DNA from: Candidatus Rokuibacteriota bacterium
GTDB taxonomy: Bacteria; Methylomirabilota; Methylomirabilia; Rokubacteriales; CSP1-6
Direction of reading: 5' to 3'
Assembly: GCA_016177555.1 (NCBI GenBank)
Contig: JACOVB010000304.1
Coordinates: 1 to 7,937, forward strand
Length of the DNA: 7,937 nucleotides
Both the position numbers and the translations under genes were made by a program. Below, in pieces: positions 1 to 6,523 of the stretch; positions within the stretch are counted from its first letter, which is position 1, and every line of letters starts with the position of its first letter. The notes beneath the pieces were generated by a model. The model was given only the letters and a program-made list of their open reading frames with translations, did no database searches and was not told the origin of the DNA.

Positions 1-2
1 AG

Positions 3-1754
3 GAACACCGGGTTCTCGCGCTCGACATGGCGGCGGTCATCGCCGGCACGAAGTATCGCGGCCAGTTCGAGGAGCGGCTCAAGGCGGTGATGAAGGAGAT
101 CCGGCAGTCGGAGAACGTGGTGCTGTTCCTCGACGAGCTGCACACGCTCATCGGCGCCGGCGCCGCCGAAGGGGCCATCGACGCGTCGAACATGCTGAAG
201 CCCGCGCTGTCCCGGGGAGAGATCCAGACCATCGGGGCCACGACGCTCGACGAGTACCGCAAGTACATCGAGAAGGACGGCGCGCTGGAGCGGCGTTTCC
301 AGCCCGTCATCGTGCGGGCCCCCTCCGTGGCGGAATCGGTGGAGATCATCAAGGGGCTGCGGCACAAGTACGAGGCCCATCACCACGTGAAGATCACGGA
401 TGACGCCATCGATGCGGCGGTGAAGCTCGCGGACCGCTACATCACGGACCGCCAGCTCCCGGACAAGGCCATCGACGTGATCGACGAGGCCTCCTCGCGG
501 ACGCGGCTCATGGCGCTCACGCCCCCCCCGGAGATCAAGGAGCTGGGGCGGGAGGTGGAGCGCGTCGTCCGTGAGAAGGACATGTACCTCGAGGCGCAGG
601 AATTCGAGAAGGCCGCCTCGCTGCGCGAGAAGGAGAAGCTGCTGCGCGGGCGCGACGAGGAGCTCAAGCGCGACTGGGACAAGCGCAAGGGCAAGGGACC
701 GCAGGTGGTCGGTGAGGAAGACGTGGAGTACATCGTCTCCCGCTGGACCGGCATCCCGCTGTCCAAGCTCGAGGAGAAGGAGTCGGCCAAGCTCGCCCGC
801 ATGGAGGAGGCGCTCCACGGCCGCATCATCGGGCAGGGCGACGCGGTGGCGGCGGTCTCACGGGCCATCCGGCGGTCGCGCGCCGGCCTCAAGGACAGCA
901 AGCGGCCCGTGGGGTCGTTCATCTTCCTGGGGCCCACGGGTGTCGGCAAGACGGAGCTGGCCCGGGCGCTCGCCGAGTACCTGTTCGGCGACGAGAACGC
1001 CTTGATTCGCGTCGACATGTCGGAGTACATGGAGAAGTTCTCGATCTCCCGGCTCCTTGGCGCCCCTCCCGGCTACGTCGGCTACGAGGAAGGCGGCTTC
1101 CTGACCGAGAAGGTGAGGCGGCGGCCGTACTGCGTGGTGCTGTTCGACGAGATCGAGAAGGCCCACCCGGACGTCTTCAACATGCTGCTGCAGGTGCTGG
1201 ACGACGGCCGCCTGTCTGACTCGGTGGGCCACGTCGTGGACTTCAAGAACGCGATTCTCATCATGACCTCGAACCTGGGCACGAGCTTCATCGGGAAGCG
1301 GACCTCGCCAGGGTTCCTGCCCGAGGGCGAAGACTCCTCGCATGACAGGATGAAGGAGCGCGTGCTCGAGGAGCTGAAGCGGGCATTCCGGCCGGAATTC
1401 CTCAACCGCATCGACGACACCATCGTGTTCCACGCGCTGAGCCGCGAGAACATCAACGGGATCGTCCGTCTGATGATGGGTCGGATCAATGCCCAGCTGG
1501 CCGACAAGGGGATCGCCATCGAGCCCACCCTGGCGGCGCTGGACCTGCTGGTGGAGAAGGGGTTCGACGCCACGTACGGGGCCCGCCAGCTTCGCCGGAC
1601 GATCCAGAAGCACGTGGAGGACCCGCTGGCGGAAGCCATTGTGCGGGGCCAGGTCTCGGTCGGAGCTCGGCTGGAGCTCGACGTGGAGGGGACCAATTTC
1701 GTCTTCCGGGAAGCCCAGGTCGCGGAATCGCGGCTCGCGCTCGCGGAGCACTGA
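3..1754 (+). CDS. clpC: ATP-dependent Clp protease ATP-binding subunit ClpC (5' end missing)
   Basis: This is a cytosolic AAA+ unfoldase that threads substrates into ClpP. The reading frame is open from base 3 at the left edge, so the N-domain and the first Walker A lie upstream; the ATG at 27 is internal. Counting residues from that ATG, the D1 part shows pore loop KYRG (9-12), Walker B VVLFLDE (31-37) and arginine-finger region ALERRF (86-91). The short middle region carries a UVR-like motif around 190-205 ([10 protein letters not shown]). D2 shows Walker A GPTGVGKT (302-309), pore loop GYVGYEEGG (349-357), Walker B VVLFDE (370-375) and FLNRID (458-463). A PGF tripeptide (428-430) occupies the place of the ClpP-docking loop. 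The short UVR-bearing middle domain favours ClpC over ClpB, whose middle domain is a long coiled coil. No ctsR, mcsA or mcsB is visible. The stop lies 43 nt before bamA. Confidence 0.92.
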   Translation, partial: EHRVLALDMAAVIAGTKYRGQFEERLKAVMKEIRQSENVVLFLDELHTLIGAGAAEGAIDASNMLKPALSRGEIQTIGATTLDEYRKYIEKDGALERRFQPVIVRAPSVAESVEIIKGLRHKYEAHHHVKITDDAIDAAVKLADRYITDRQLPDKAIDVIDEASSRTRLMALTPPPEIKELGREVERVVREKDMYLEAQEFEKAASLREKEKLLRGRDEELKRDWDKRKGKGPQVVGEEDVEYIVSRWTGIPLSKLEEKESAKLARMEEALHGRIIGQGDAVAAVSRAIRRSRAGLKDSKRPVGSFIFLGPTGVGKTELARALAEYLFGDENALIRVDMSEYMEKFSISRLLGAPPGYVGYEEGGFLTEKVRRRPYCVVLFDEIEKAHPDVFNMLLQVLDDGRLSDSVGHVVDFKNAILIMTSNLGTSFIGKRTSPGFLPEGEDSSHDRMKERVLEELKRAFRPEFLNRIDDTIVFHALSRENINGIVRLMMGRINAQLADKGIAIEPTLAALDLLVEKGFDATYGARQLRRTIQKHVEDPLAEAIVRGQVSVGARLELDVEGTNFVFREAQVAESRLALAEH

Positions 1755-1782
1755 GCGGCCGGACGCCGCCTCCCCACACGAC

Positions 1783-1787
1783 AGGAC
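1783..1787 (+). promoter_or_regulatory. Weak Shine-Dalgarno for bamA
   Basis: AGGAC lies 10 nt before the ATG at 1798. It is a modest match to the anti-Shine-Dalgarno, but it is the only purine-rich stretch in the 43-nt clpC-bamA gap and it supports this start. No convincing -35/-10 pair is visible in the gap, so bamA may be read from the clpC transcript or from a promoter inside clpC. Confidence 0.4.
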
Positions 1788-1797
1788 GATCGCCTCT

Positions 1798-4077
1798 ATG
1801 ACCGCCCTGGGGAGAGTGTTCCTCTCCATTTTTTTTGCCTGTGTGGTCCTGAGTCCCAGCCTGGCGCCGGCCCAGAAGGCGGCGCCGTCCCCCGAGCGGC
1901 CGATCCTCGTGAAGGAGATCGCCATTCAGGGGAGCCGCCGCGTCCAGGAGGCGGTCATCCTCGGCCGCGTCACCACCAAGGTCGGCGGTCAGTTCGCCCC
2001 GGCCAGACTGGCCGGCGACATCCGCGCGGTGTTCGCCCTCGGCTTCTTCGACGACGTCCAGCTGAAGGTCGAGGACTTCGAGGGGGGCGTCAAGGTGACG
2101 TTCCTCGTGGTCGAGCGTCCCTTTGTCCGGGACATCCAGTTCGTGGGCAACAAGAAGGTGGATACCGCCGCCCTGCAGGAGAAGATCGACCTGAAGCTGG
2201 GCAGCGTCTACAACCCCGTGGAGGTCAACCGGTCGGCCGAGCGAGTGAAGGACCACTACGAGGAAGAAGGGTACTTCGAGGTCGCCGTCACGCCAGATGC
2301 CCGGCAGCTCCCCGACGGTGACGTGACGGTGGTCTTCCAGGTGGCCGAGGGGCGGAAGATCAGCATCGAGGAGATCGTGATCGAGGGCGCCCAGGGGGTG
2401 AAGCCGAAGGAGATCAAGGCGATCATGGCGACCCAGGAGCGGCAGTTCTACGTCCTCCGGGGGACCGTCCAGCGACAGAAGCTGGATGACGACGTCGAGC
2501 GGATCGTCGCCCTCTACAACGACCACGGCTACACGCAGGCCAGAGTCGAGTCGGCGGATATCCAGGTGGATCGGACAAAGGCCCGCGCCACCGTCCGCGT
2601 CGTCGTCGTCGAAGGGCCGCAGTTCAAGGTCGGCGGGGTGGACGTGACGGGCAACAACATCCTGCCCGCCGAGGAGATCCGCCGGCGCATCAAGCTCAAG
2701 ACGGACGACGTGTTTTCGCGCTCCAAGCTCAGGGAGAGCATGAAGGGGATCCAGGACCTGTACGGCGTCGTCGGGCGCGCCTCGGCCGACGTGAACCCGA
2801 CCGCGACGCAAGACGCCGCGACGCGGCGGGTGCACATCGCCTTCGAGATCGCCGAGGGCCCGGAGGTGTTCGTCGAGCGGATCAACATCTCCGGAAACGC
2901 CCGGAGCCAGGAGAAGATCCTCAGGCGCGAGATCCCCATGCACGAGGGGGACCTCTTCACGACCAAGGATCTCGAGCGCGCCCGGCAGAAGCTCAGCAAC
3001 CTTGGGTACTTCGAGCAGGTGAGGGCCACGACCGCACCGGGCTCGGCCAAGGACAAGATCGTGGTCAACATCGAGGTGACGGAGAAGCCCACGGGCCTCT
3101 TCTCCATCGGCGGCGGCTACAGCTCCCAGGATAGCTTCATCGGGACGGTGGACCTGTCCCAGCGCAACTTTCTCGGGCGCGGCTGGGAGGTATTCCTCAG
3201 GCTGCGCGCGGGGGGAAGCACCCAGCAGGGCACCATCGGGTTCACCGAGCCGTGGCTCTTCGACCGGCCCCTGGCTGCCGGGTTCGACCTCTTCAACAAC
3301 CGCCGTGTCTTCACCGAGTACACGATCAACTCCCTGGGCGGAGACATCCGGCTCGGCCACCCGCTGGGCGACTACTCGCGCTGGAACCTGATCTACCGCG
3401 TGACCGAGGACGAGATCTCCGACGTGCCCAGCAACGCAAGCTCGAACCTGCTGAGCGAGGAGGGGAAGCGCCTCACGTCGCTCGTCGGTGGCAGCCTGTC
3501 GCGGGACACTCGGGATAGCGTCTTCGAGCCGACCCGCGGAAGCGCCTCGAGCGCCGGCGTGGACTTTGCCGGGGTGGGGTTCGGCGACAGCAAGTTCGTC
3601 CGCGCCGCCGTCAGCACCGCGTATTTCCAGCCAGTCTGGCTTGACCACATTCTCAGCGGGCGCGTCCAGGGGGGCTACGCCTTCGGCTGGGCGGAGGAGC
3701 CGCTGCCGCTCTTCGAGCGTTTCTACCTCGGCGGACCCAACTCCATCCGCAGCCGCAAGAGCCGGGCGGTCTCACCGACGGACCAGAGCGGGACCCGGAT
3801 CGGGGGCAACAGCCAGATCCTCGGCAACGTCGAGTACCTGATCCCGCTCCCCTTCGGCGTCCGGGCGGCGCTCTTCTACGACGTGGGCAATGTCTATGGC
3901 CCCGACATCGAAGGCGGCGACACGTTCGACCCGTTGAACCTGCGGCACGCCGCGGGCGTCGGCGTCCGCTGGGCGTCACCCTTCGGTCCGCTCCGTGTCG
4001 ACTACGGGGTAAACCTGGACCGGCGAACTGGAGAGAAGTTCGGGCAATTCCATTTCTCGGTCGGCTCCCCGTTCTGA
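1798..4077 (+). CDS. bamA: Outer membrane protein assembly factor BamA
   Basis: BamA is the Omp85 core of the BAM complex; it folds and inserts beta-barrel proteins into the outer membrane. The 759-residue product is close to the usual 750-810. The ATG at 1798 is chosen because it opens a signal peptide: basic start, hydrophobic core at about 7-22, likely signal peptidase I site after APA or APAQ (23-26). In-frame sequence upstream overlaps clpC and has no signal character. Five POTRA domains follow at roughly 35-108, 109-187, 188-274, 275-356 and 357-433. The barrel spans about 434-759 and ends in Phe, as expected of the C-terminal beta-signal. Loop 6 has FYLGGPNS (642-649) followed by IRSR (650-653) instead of the usual VRGF; the Arg is kept. 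Skp follows 17 nt downstream, the classic neighbour. A terminator-like hairpin lies within the first 13 codons. Confidence 0.96.
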   Translation: MTALGRVFLSIFFACVVLSPSLAPAQKAAPSPERPILVKEIAIQGSRRVQEAVILGRVTTKVGGQFAPARLAGDIRAVFALGFFDDVQLKVEDFEGGVKVTFLVVERPFVRDIQFVGNKKVDTAALQEKIDLKLGSVYNPVEVNRSAERVKDHYEEEGYFEVAVTPDARQLPDGDVTVVFQVAEGRKISIEEIVIEGAQGVKPKEIKAIMATQERQFYVLRGTVQRQKLDDDVERIVALYNDHGYTQARVESADIQVDRTKARATVRVVVVEGPQFKVGGVDVTGNNILPAEEIRRRIKLKTDDVFSRSKLRESMKGIQDLYGVVGRASADVNPTATQDAATRRVHIAFEIAEGPEVFVERINISGNARSQEKILRREIPMHEGDLFTTKDLERARQKLSNLGYFEQVRATTAPGSAKDKIVVNIEVTEKPTGLFSIGGGYSSQDSFIGTVDLSQRNFLGRGWEVFLRLRAGGSTQQGTIGFTEPWLFDRPLAAGFDLFNNRRVFTEYTINSLGGDIRLGHPLGDYSRWNLIYRVTEDEISDVPSNASSNLLSEEGKRLTSLVGGSLSRDTRDSVFEPTRGSASSAGVDFAGVGFGDSKFVRAAVSTAYFQPVWLDHILSGRVQGGYAFGWAEEPLPLFERFYLGGPNSIRSRKSRAVSPTDQSGTRIGGNSQILGNVEYLIPLPFGVRAALFYDVGNVYGPDIEGGDTFDPLNLRHAAGVGVRWASPFGPLRVDYGVNLDRRTGEKFGQFHFSVGSPF
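1811..1836 (+). terminator. Intrinsic-terminator-like hairpin inside the bamA signal-peptide codons
   Basis: GGAGAG (1811-1816) can pair perfectly with CTCTCC (1822-1827) around the 5-nt loop TGTTC. One A then leads into eight consecutive T (1829-1836). This is the textbook layout of a Rho-independent terminator, placed 13-38 nt after the first base of the bamA start codon. It is the only T run of this length in a very GC-rich window. Being inside the coding sequence, it could act as a translation-sensitive attenuator: ribosomes loading promptly on bamA would cover the hairpin, while poor initiation would let it form. The 6-bp stem is short, so activity is uncertain. Alternatively it is a chance result of Ile-Phe-Phe codons in the signal peptide. 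Confidence 0.45.
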
Positions 4078-4080
4078 GCG

Positions 4081-4086
4081 AGGAGG
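4081..4086 (+). promoter_or_regulatory. Strong Shine-Dalgarno for skp
   Basis: AGGAGG lies 8 nt upstream of the ATG at 4095, and the purine tract continues to 4088. This spacing favours 4095 over the second in-frame ATG at 4101. Confidence 0.75.
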
Positions 4087-4094
4087 AGACGCAG

Positions 4095-4661
4095 ATGCGT
4101 ATGACGCCGAGGGGTCTCTTGCCGTTGCTGGCCGCGGCGGCGGTCTGGCTGATCGCAGTCCCGTGGTCCGCCCAACCCGTGCACGCGCAGTCCGCGCCCG
4201 GTGCCCGGGTGGCGTTCGTGGACGTGCAGCGCGTGCTGGCGCGGGCCTCGGCCGGTGTCGCCGCGCGGGAGCAGCTCGAGCGAGAGAAGGCCGCCATGCA
4301 GAAGCAGGTCGACGGGCACCGCGGTGAGCTCGAGAAGCTTCGCGACGAGCTGGAGAAGAAGGGACAGCTCCTCTCGGCCGACGTCCGCCGGGAGAAGCAG
4401 GAGACCCTCGAGCGGAAAGTCCGGGACGTGCGCCGGCTGGTAGACGATCTCCAGAAGGAGCTCCAGAAGAAGGAACAGGAGCTGCTGGCGAAGGTCCTCC
4501 AGGAGGTCACGGGGGTGGTGCAGCGGTTCGGGAAGGAGAAGGGGTACGCCATCATCGTCGAGAAGCGAGGGGCCTCCGTGGTCTACGGCGCGCCCGAGGT
4601 GGACCTCACGGAAGAGATCATCCGCGTCTTCGACGAAGACTCCAAGAAGGCCAAGAAGTAG
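4095..4661 (+). CDS. skp: OmpH/Skp family periplasmic chaperone
   Basis: Skp is a trimeric, jellyfish-shaped chaperone that holds unfolded outer-membrane proteins in the periplasm before BamA inserts them. The 188-residue precursor is slightly longer than E. coli Skp (161). It has a signal peptide with hydrophobic core at about 8-25 and a likely cleavage VHA|QS after residue 31. The mature start RVAFVDVQRVLA (38-49) is the conserved first strand of the trimer body. A long charged, heptad-like coiled coil (about 55-145), rich in Glu, Lys, Arg and Leu, forms the tentacles. The body then resumes with EKGYAIIVEK (148-157), a tyrosine strand (VVYGAPEVDLTEEII) and a basic tail. ATG 4095 is preferred for its strong ribosome-binding site; ATG 4101 is a minor alternative. 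It lies between bamA and lpxD, the standard proteobacterial arrangement. Confidence 0.93.
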   Translation: MRMTPRGLLPLLAAAAVWLIAVPWSAQPVHAQSAPGARVAFVDVQRVLARASAGVAAREQLEREKAAMQKQVDGHRGELEKLRDELEKKGQLLSADVRREKQETLERKVRDVRRLVDDLQKELQKKEQELLAKVLQEVTGVVQRFGKEKGYAIIVEKRGASVVYGAPEVDLTEEIIRVFDEDSKKAKK

Positions 4662-5702
4662 GTGGCTCAGCGCGGCCCCTTCACGCTCGGTGAACTCGCC
4701 AAGGCGCTCGACGCCACCCTGGAGGGCGATCCGGCGAGGCCGGTGGAAGGGGTGGCTCCGCTCGAGAGTGCGGGCCCCAAGGAGGTGTCCTTCCTGCTGA
4801 GCCGGCGCTACCAGCGGCTCGCCGAGCAGACCCGCGCCGGCGCGGTGGTCGCGGCCGCGGATGCCACCGGGCTCCCCGGCGCCGTGCTGAGAGTCGCCTC
4901 CCCGCAGGCGGCGCTCATCACGCTCCTGCGTCTCTTTCACCCGGATCCGCCTCATGCGCCCGGCATTCACCCGCTGGCGCTGGTCGCCGAGGGCGCGCGC
5001 GTGGACGCAACCGCGGCGGTGGGCCCCTTCGCCGTGATCGAAATGGGGGCCACGGTGGGCCGCCGGACGAGGATCGGTGCGCTCACGTTCGTGGGGACGG
5101 GATCGAGCGTCGGAGACGACACGCTCCTGTACCCACGAGTGGTCATCCGCGACGGCGTGCAGGTCGGCAGCAGGGTGATCATCCACCCAGGCGCCGTCGT
5201 CGGCGCCGACGGCTTCGGCTACGCGTTCGACGGGACCGCCCACCGGAAGATCCCCCAGGTGGGCGGCGTGCGCATCGAGGACGACGTGGAGATCGGCGCC
5301 AACACCACGGTGGACCGGGGCACCCTCGGCGACACGGTCATCGGGCGGGGGAGCAAGGTCGACAACCTCGTCCAGGTCGGGCACAACTGTGACGTCGGGG
5401 AGGACGCGATTCTGGTGGCGCAGGTGGGCATCTCGGGGTCGTGCCGCATCGGCAGCCGCGCGATCCTGGCCGGGCAGGTCGGCGTGGCCGACCACGTGAC
5501 GATCGGAGAGCGCGCGATCCTGGTGGCGCAGGCTGGCGTGCCCAGCGACATTCCGGCGGGCGAGGTGTGGGGCGGAACGCCGAGCCGGCCGATGGCCGAG
5601 GCGCGCCGCATCTGGGCCGCGGAGCGTCTGCTGCCCGAGCTCGTGCGGCGGGTCCGGACCCTCGAGAAGCGGCTCGACGAGCTCGAGCGGGGGCGCGCGT
5701 GA
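4662..5702 (+). CDS. lpxD: UDP-3-O-(3-hydroxyacyl)glucosamine N-acyltransferase LpxD
   Basis: LpxD transfers a 3-hydroxyacyl chain from acyl carrier protein to the 2-amino group of UDP-3-O-acyl-GlcN, the third step of lipid A synthesis, on the cytoplasmic side. The 346 residues match the family (E. coli 341). The N-terminal uridine-binding domain begins with [12 protein letters not shown] (7-18) and includes [10 protein letters not shown] (41-50). Hexapeptide repeats of a left-handed beta-helix run from about 103 to 300. The signature [10 protein letters not shown] (181-190) is present, and the catalytic His of [10 protein letters not shown] is His241 (E. coli His239). The GGTPSRP segment (304-310) leads into a C-terminal helix that would pack in the trimer. 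The start is GTG 4662, directly abutting the skp stop (TAG-GTG). A purine tract, AAGAAGG, lies 11 nt upstream. The last 4 nt overlap lpxA; no fabZ intervenes. Confidence 0.95.
   Translation: MAQRGPFTLGELAKALDATLEGDPARPVEGVAPLESAGPKEVSFLLSRRYQRLAEQTRAGAVVAAADATGLPGAVLRVASPQAALITLLRLFHPDPPHAPGIHPLALVAEGARVDATAAVGPFAVIEMGATVGRRTRIGALTFVGTGSSVGDDTLLYPRVVIRDGVQVGSRVIIHPGAVVGADGFGYAFDGTAHRKIPQVGGVRIEDDVEIGANTTVDRGTLGDTVIGRGSKVDNLVQVGHNCDVGEDAILVAQVGISGSCRIGSRAILAGQVGVADHVTIGERAILVAQAGVPSDIPAGEVWGGTPSRPMAEARRIWAAERLLPELVRRVRTLEKRLDELERGRA
5406..5537 (+). repeat. Three 24-nt near-repeats at 54-nt spacing inside lpxD
   Basis: Near-identical 24-nt units lie at 5406-5429, 5460-5483 and 5514-5537, exactly 54 nt apart. 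They encode [16 protein letters not shown] and AILVAQAG. Fifty-four nucleotides equal 18 residues, one full turn of the left-handed beta-helix. Units one and three differ at three of 24 bases. The repeat reflects protein architecture under strong GC codon bias, not a mobile or CRISPR-like element. Confidence 0.8.
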
Positions 5703-6523
5703 TCCATCCCGCAGCCCACGTGGATCCACGAGCACGCCTCGGCCCCGAGGTGGAGGTGGGGCCCGGCACGGTCATCGGTCCGGATGTCGAGATCGGTGAG
5801 GACACGGAGATCGGCGCCCACGCGGTGCTGGAAGGGCGGGTCCGCGTCGGCGCCCGCTGCCGGATCGGCCACGGGGCCGTCCTCGGCGCGCCGCCGCAGG
5901 ATCTCAAGTTCCGTCCCGGGATCCCGGTGGGAGTGGTGATCGGCGACGACACCGTGATCCGGGAGTACGTCACGATCCACCGCGCCACCCACGAGGGGCA
6001 CAACACGCGTATCGGCTCGCACTGCCTGCTGATGGCAACGGCGCACGTGGCCCACGACTGCCTCATCGGCGATCACGTCATCATCATCAACGGGGCCGGC
6101 ATCACCGGCCACGTGACGGTCGAGGATCGGGCCACGGTCGGCGGGCTCAGCGGGATCCATCCCTTCACGCGGGTGGGGACCTTCGCCTATATCGGGGGGT
6201 GCTCCAAGGTGATCCAGGACGTTCCGCCCTTCGTGATGGTGGACGGCATCCCGGCCACTGCGCGGGCGGTCAACGTCGTGGGGATGCGTCGGGGCGGGCT
6301 CGACGCCGCGGCGCGCCGGCAGGCGCAGGAAGCCTTCCGGGTGCTCTACAGATCAGGCCTCGCCCCGGGGGCTGCGGCCGCGCGTCTCAAGGCGGAGCTG
6401 GGGGATTACCCTCTGGTGGCCCGGCTGCTGGAGTTCATCGAGCAATCGCGGCGGGGTATCGTGCCGGGGGCTGTCCGGAGCGGGGCACATGGAGACGCCG
6501 GCGAGCAGGAGGAGGGGCTGTGA
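5699..6523 (+). CDS. lpxA: Acyl-ACP--UDP-N-acetylglucosamine O-acyltransferase LpxA
   Basis: LpxA starts lipid A synthesis by moving a 3-hydroxyacyl chain from acyl carrier protein to the 3-position of UDP-GlcNAc (or to the 3-amine in UDP-GlcNAc3N users). The 274 residues compare with 262 in E. coli; the excess is mainly a C-terminal tail after RRGIV. GTG 5699 is chosen because it gives the family start [14 protein letters not shown] and a 4-nt GTGA overlap with the lpxD stop. Left-handed beta-helix hexads cover about 1-185, then a helical C-terminal domain. By ungapped comparison with remembered E. coli LpxA (offset 6), His119 is the catalytic His125, His138 and His154 match His144 and His160, Asp68 matches Asp74, and Gly167 matches the acyl-chain ruler Gly173. 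Pocket changes are Pro155 for Gln161, Val194 for Glu200 and Gly199 for Arg205. The final 4 nt overlap the oxidoreductase gene. Confidence 0.94.
   Translation: MIHPAAHVDPRARLGPEVEVGPGTVIGPDVEIGEDTEIGAHAVLEGRVRVGARCRIGHGAVLGAPPQDLKFRPGIPVGVVIGDDTVIREYVTIHRATHEGHNTRIGSHCLLMATAHVAHDCLIGDHVIIINGAGITGHVTVEDRATVGGLSGIHPFTRVGTFAYIGGCSKVIQDVPPFVMVDGIPATARAVNVVGMRRGGLDAAARRQAQEAFRVLYRSGLAPGAAAARLKAELGDYPLVARLLEFIEQSRRGIVPGAVRSGAHGDAGEQEEGL
6507..6512 (+). promoter_or_regulatory. Strong Shine-Dalgarno for the Gfo/Idh gene
   Basis: AGGAGG lies 7 nt upstream of GTG 6520, inside the last codons of lpxA. It fixes the start at 6520, because no ATG in that frame gives a complete Rossmann fold at better spacing. 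Confidence 0.75.

Noticed and set aside
3..1754. Naming the first gene clpB
   Set aside because: The region between D1 and D2 is short and carries a UVR-like motif, whereas ClpB has a long coiled-coil middle domain and no ClpP-type GF loop.
1755..1769. GCGGC/GCCGC hairpin between clpC and bamA as a clpC terminator
   Set aside because: The stem is only 5 bp and is followed by a C-rich stretch rather than T residues, so it is not a convincing intrinsic terminator.
1489..1797. In-frame upstream extension of bamA into clpC
   Set aside because: The extra 103 residues overlap conserved clpC sequence, are Arg/Ser/Trp-rich and would bury the signal peptide. The ATG at 1798 gives a proper signal sequence.
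1486..3648. 720-codon open frame on the minus strand across bamA
   Set aside because: It is antisense to an unmistakable bamA. Its predicted product is low-complexity, rich in Asp, Leu, His and Arg, as expected when GC-rich codons are read in reverse.
5406..5537. Regular 54-nt spaced repeats as a CRISPR-like or satellite array
   Set aside because: The units are in frame within lpxD and correspond to 18-residue beta-helix turns conserved in the family.
4002..5735. 577-codon minus-strand open frame across skp and lpxD
   Set aside because: It is a shadow of two clear genes; the repetitive His/Asp/Arg composition mirrors the hexapeptide repeats of LpxD.
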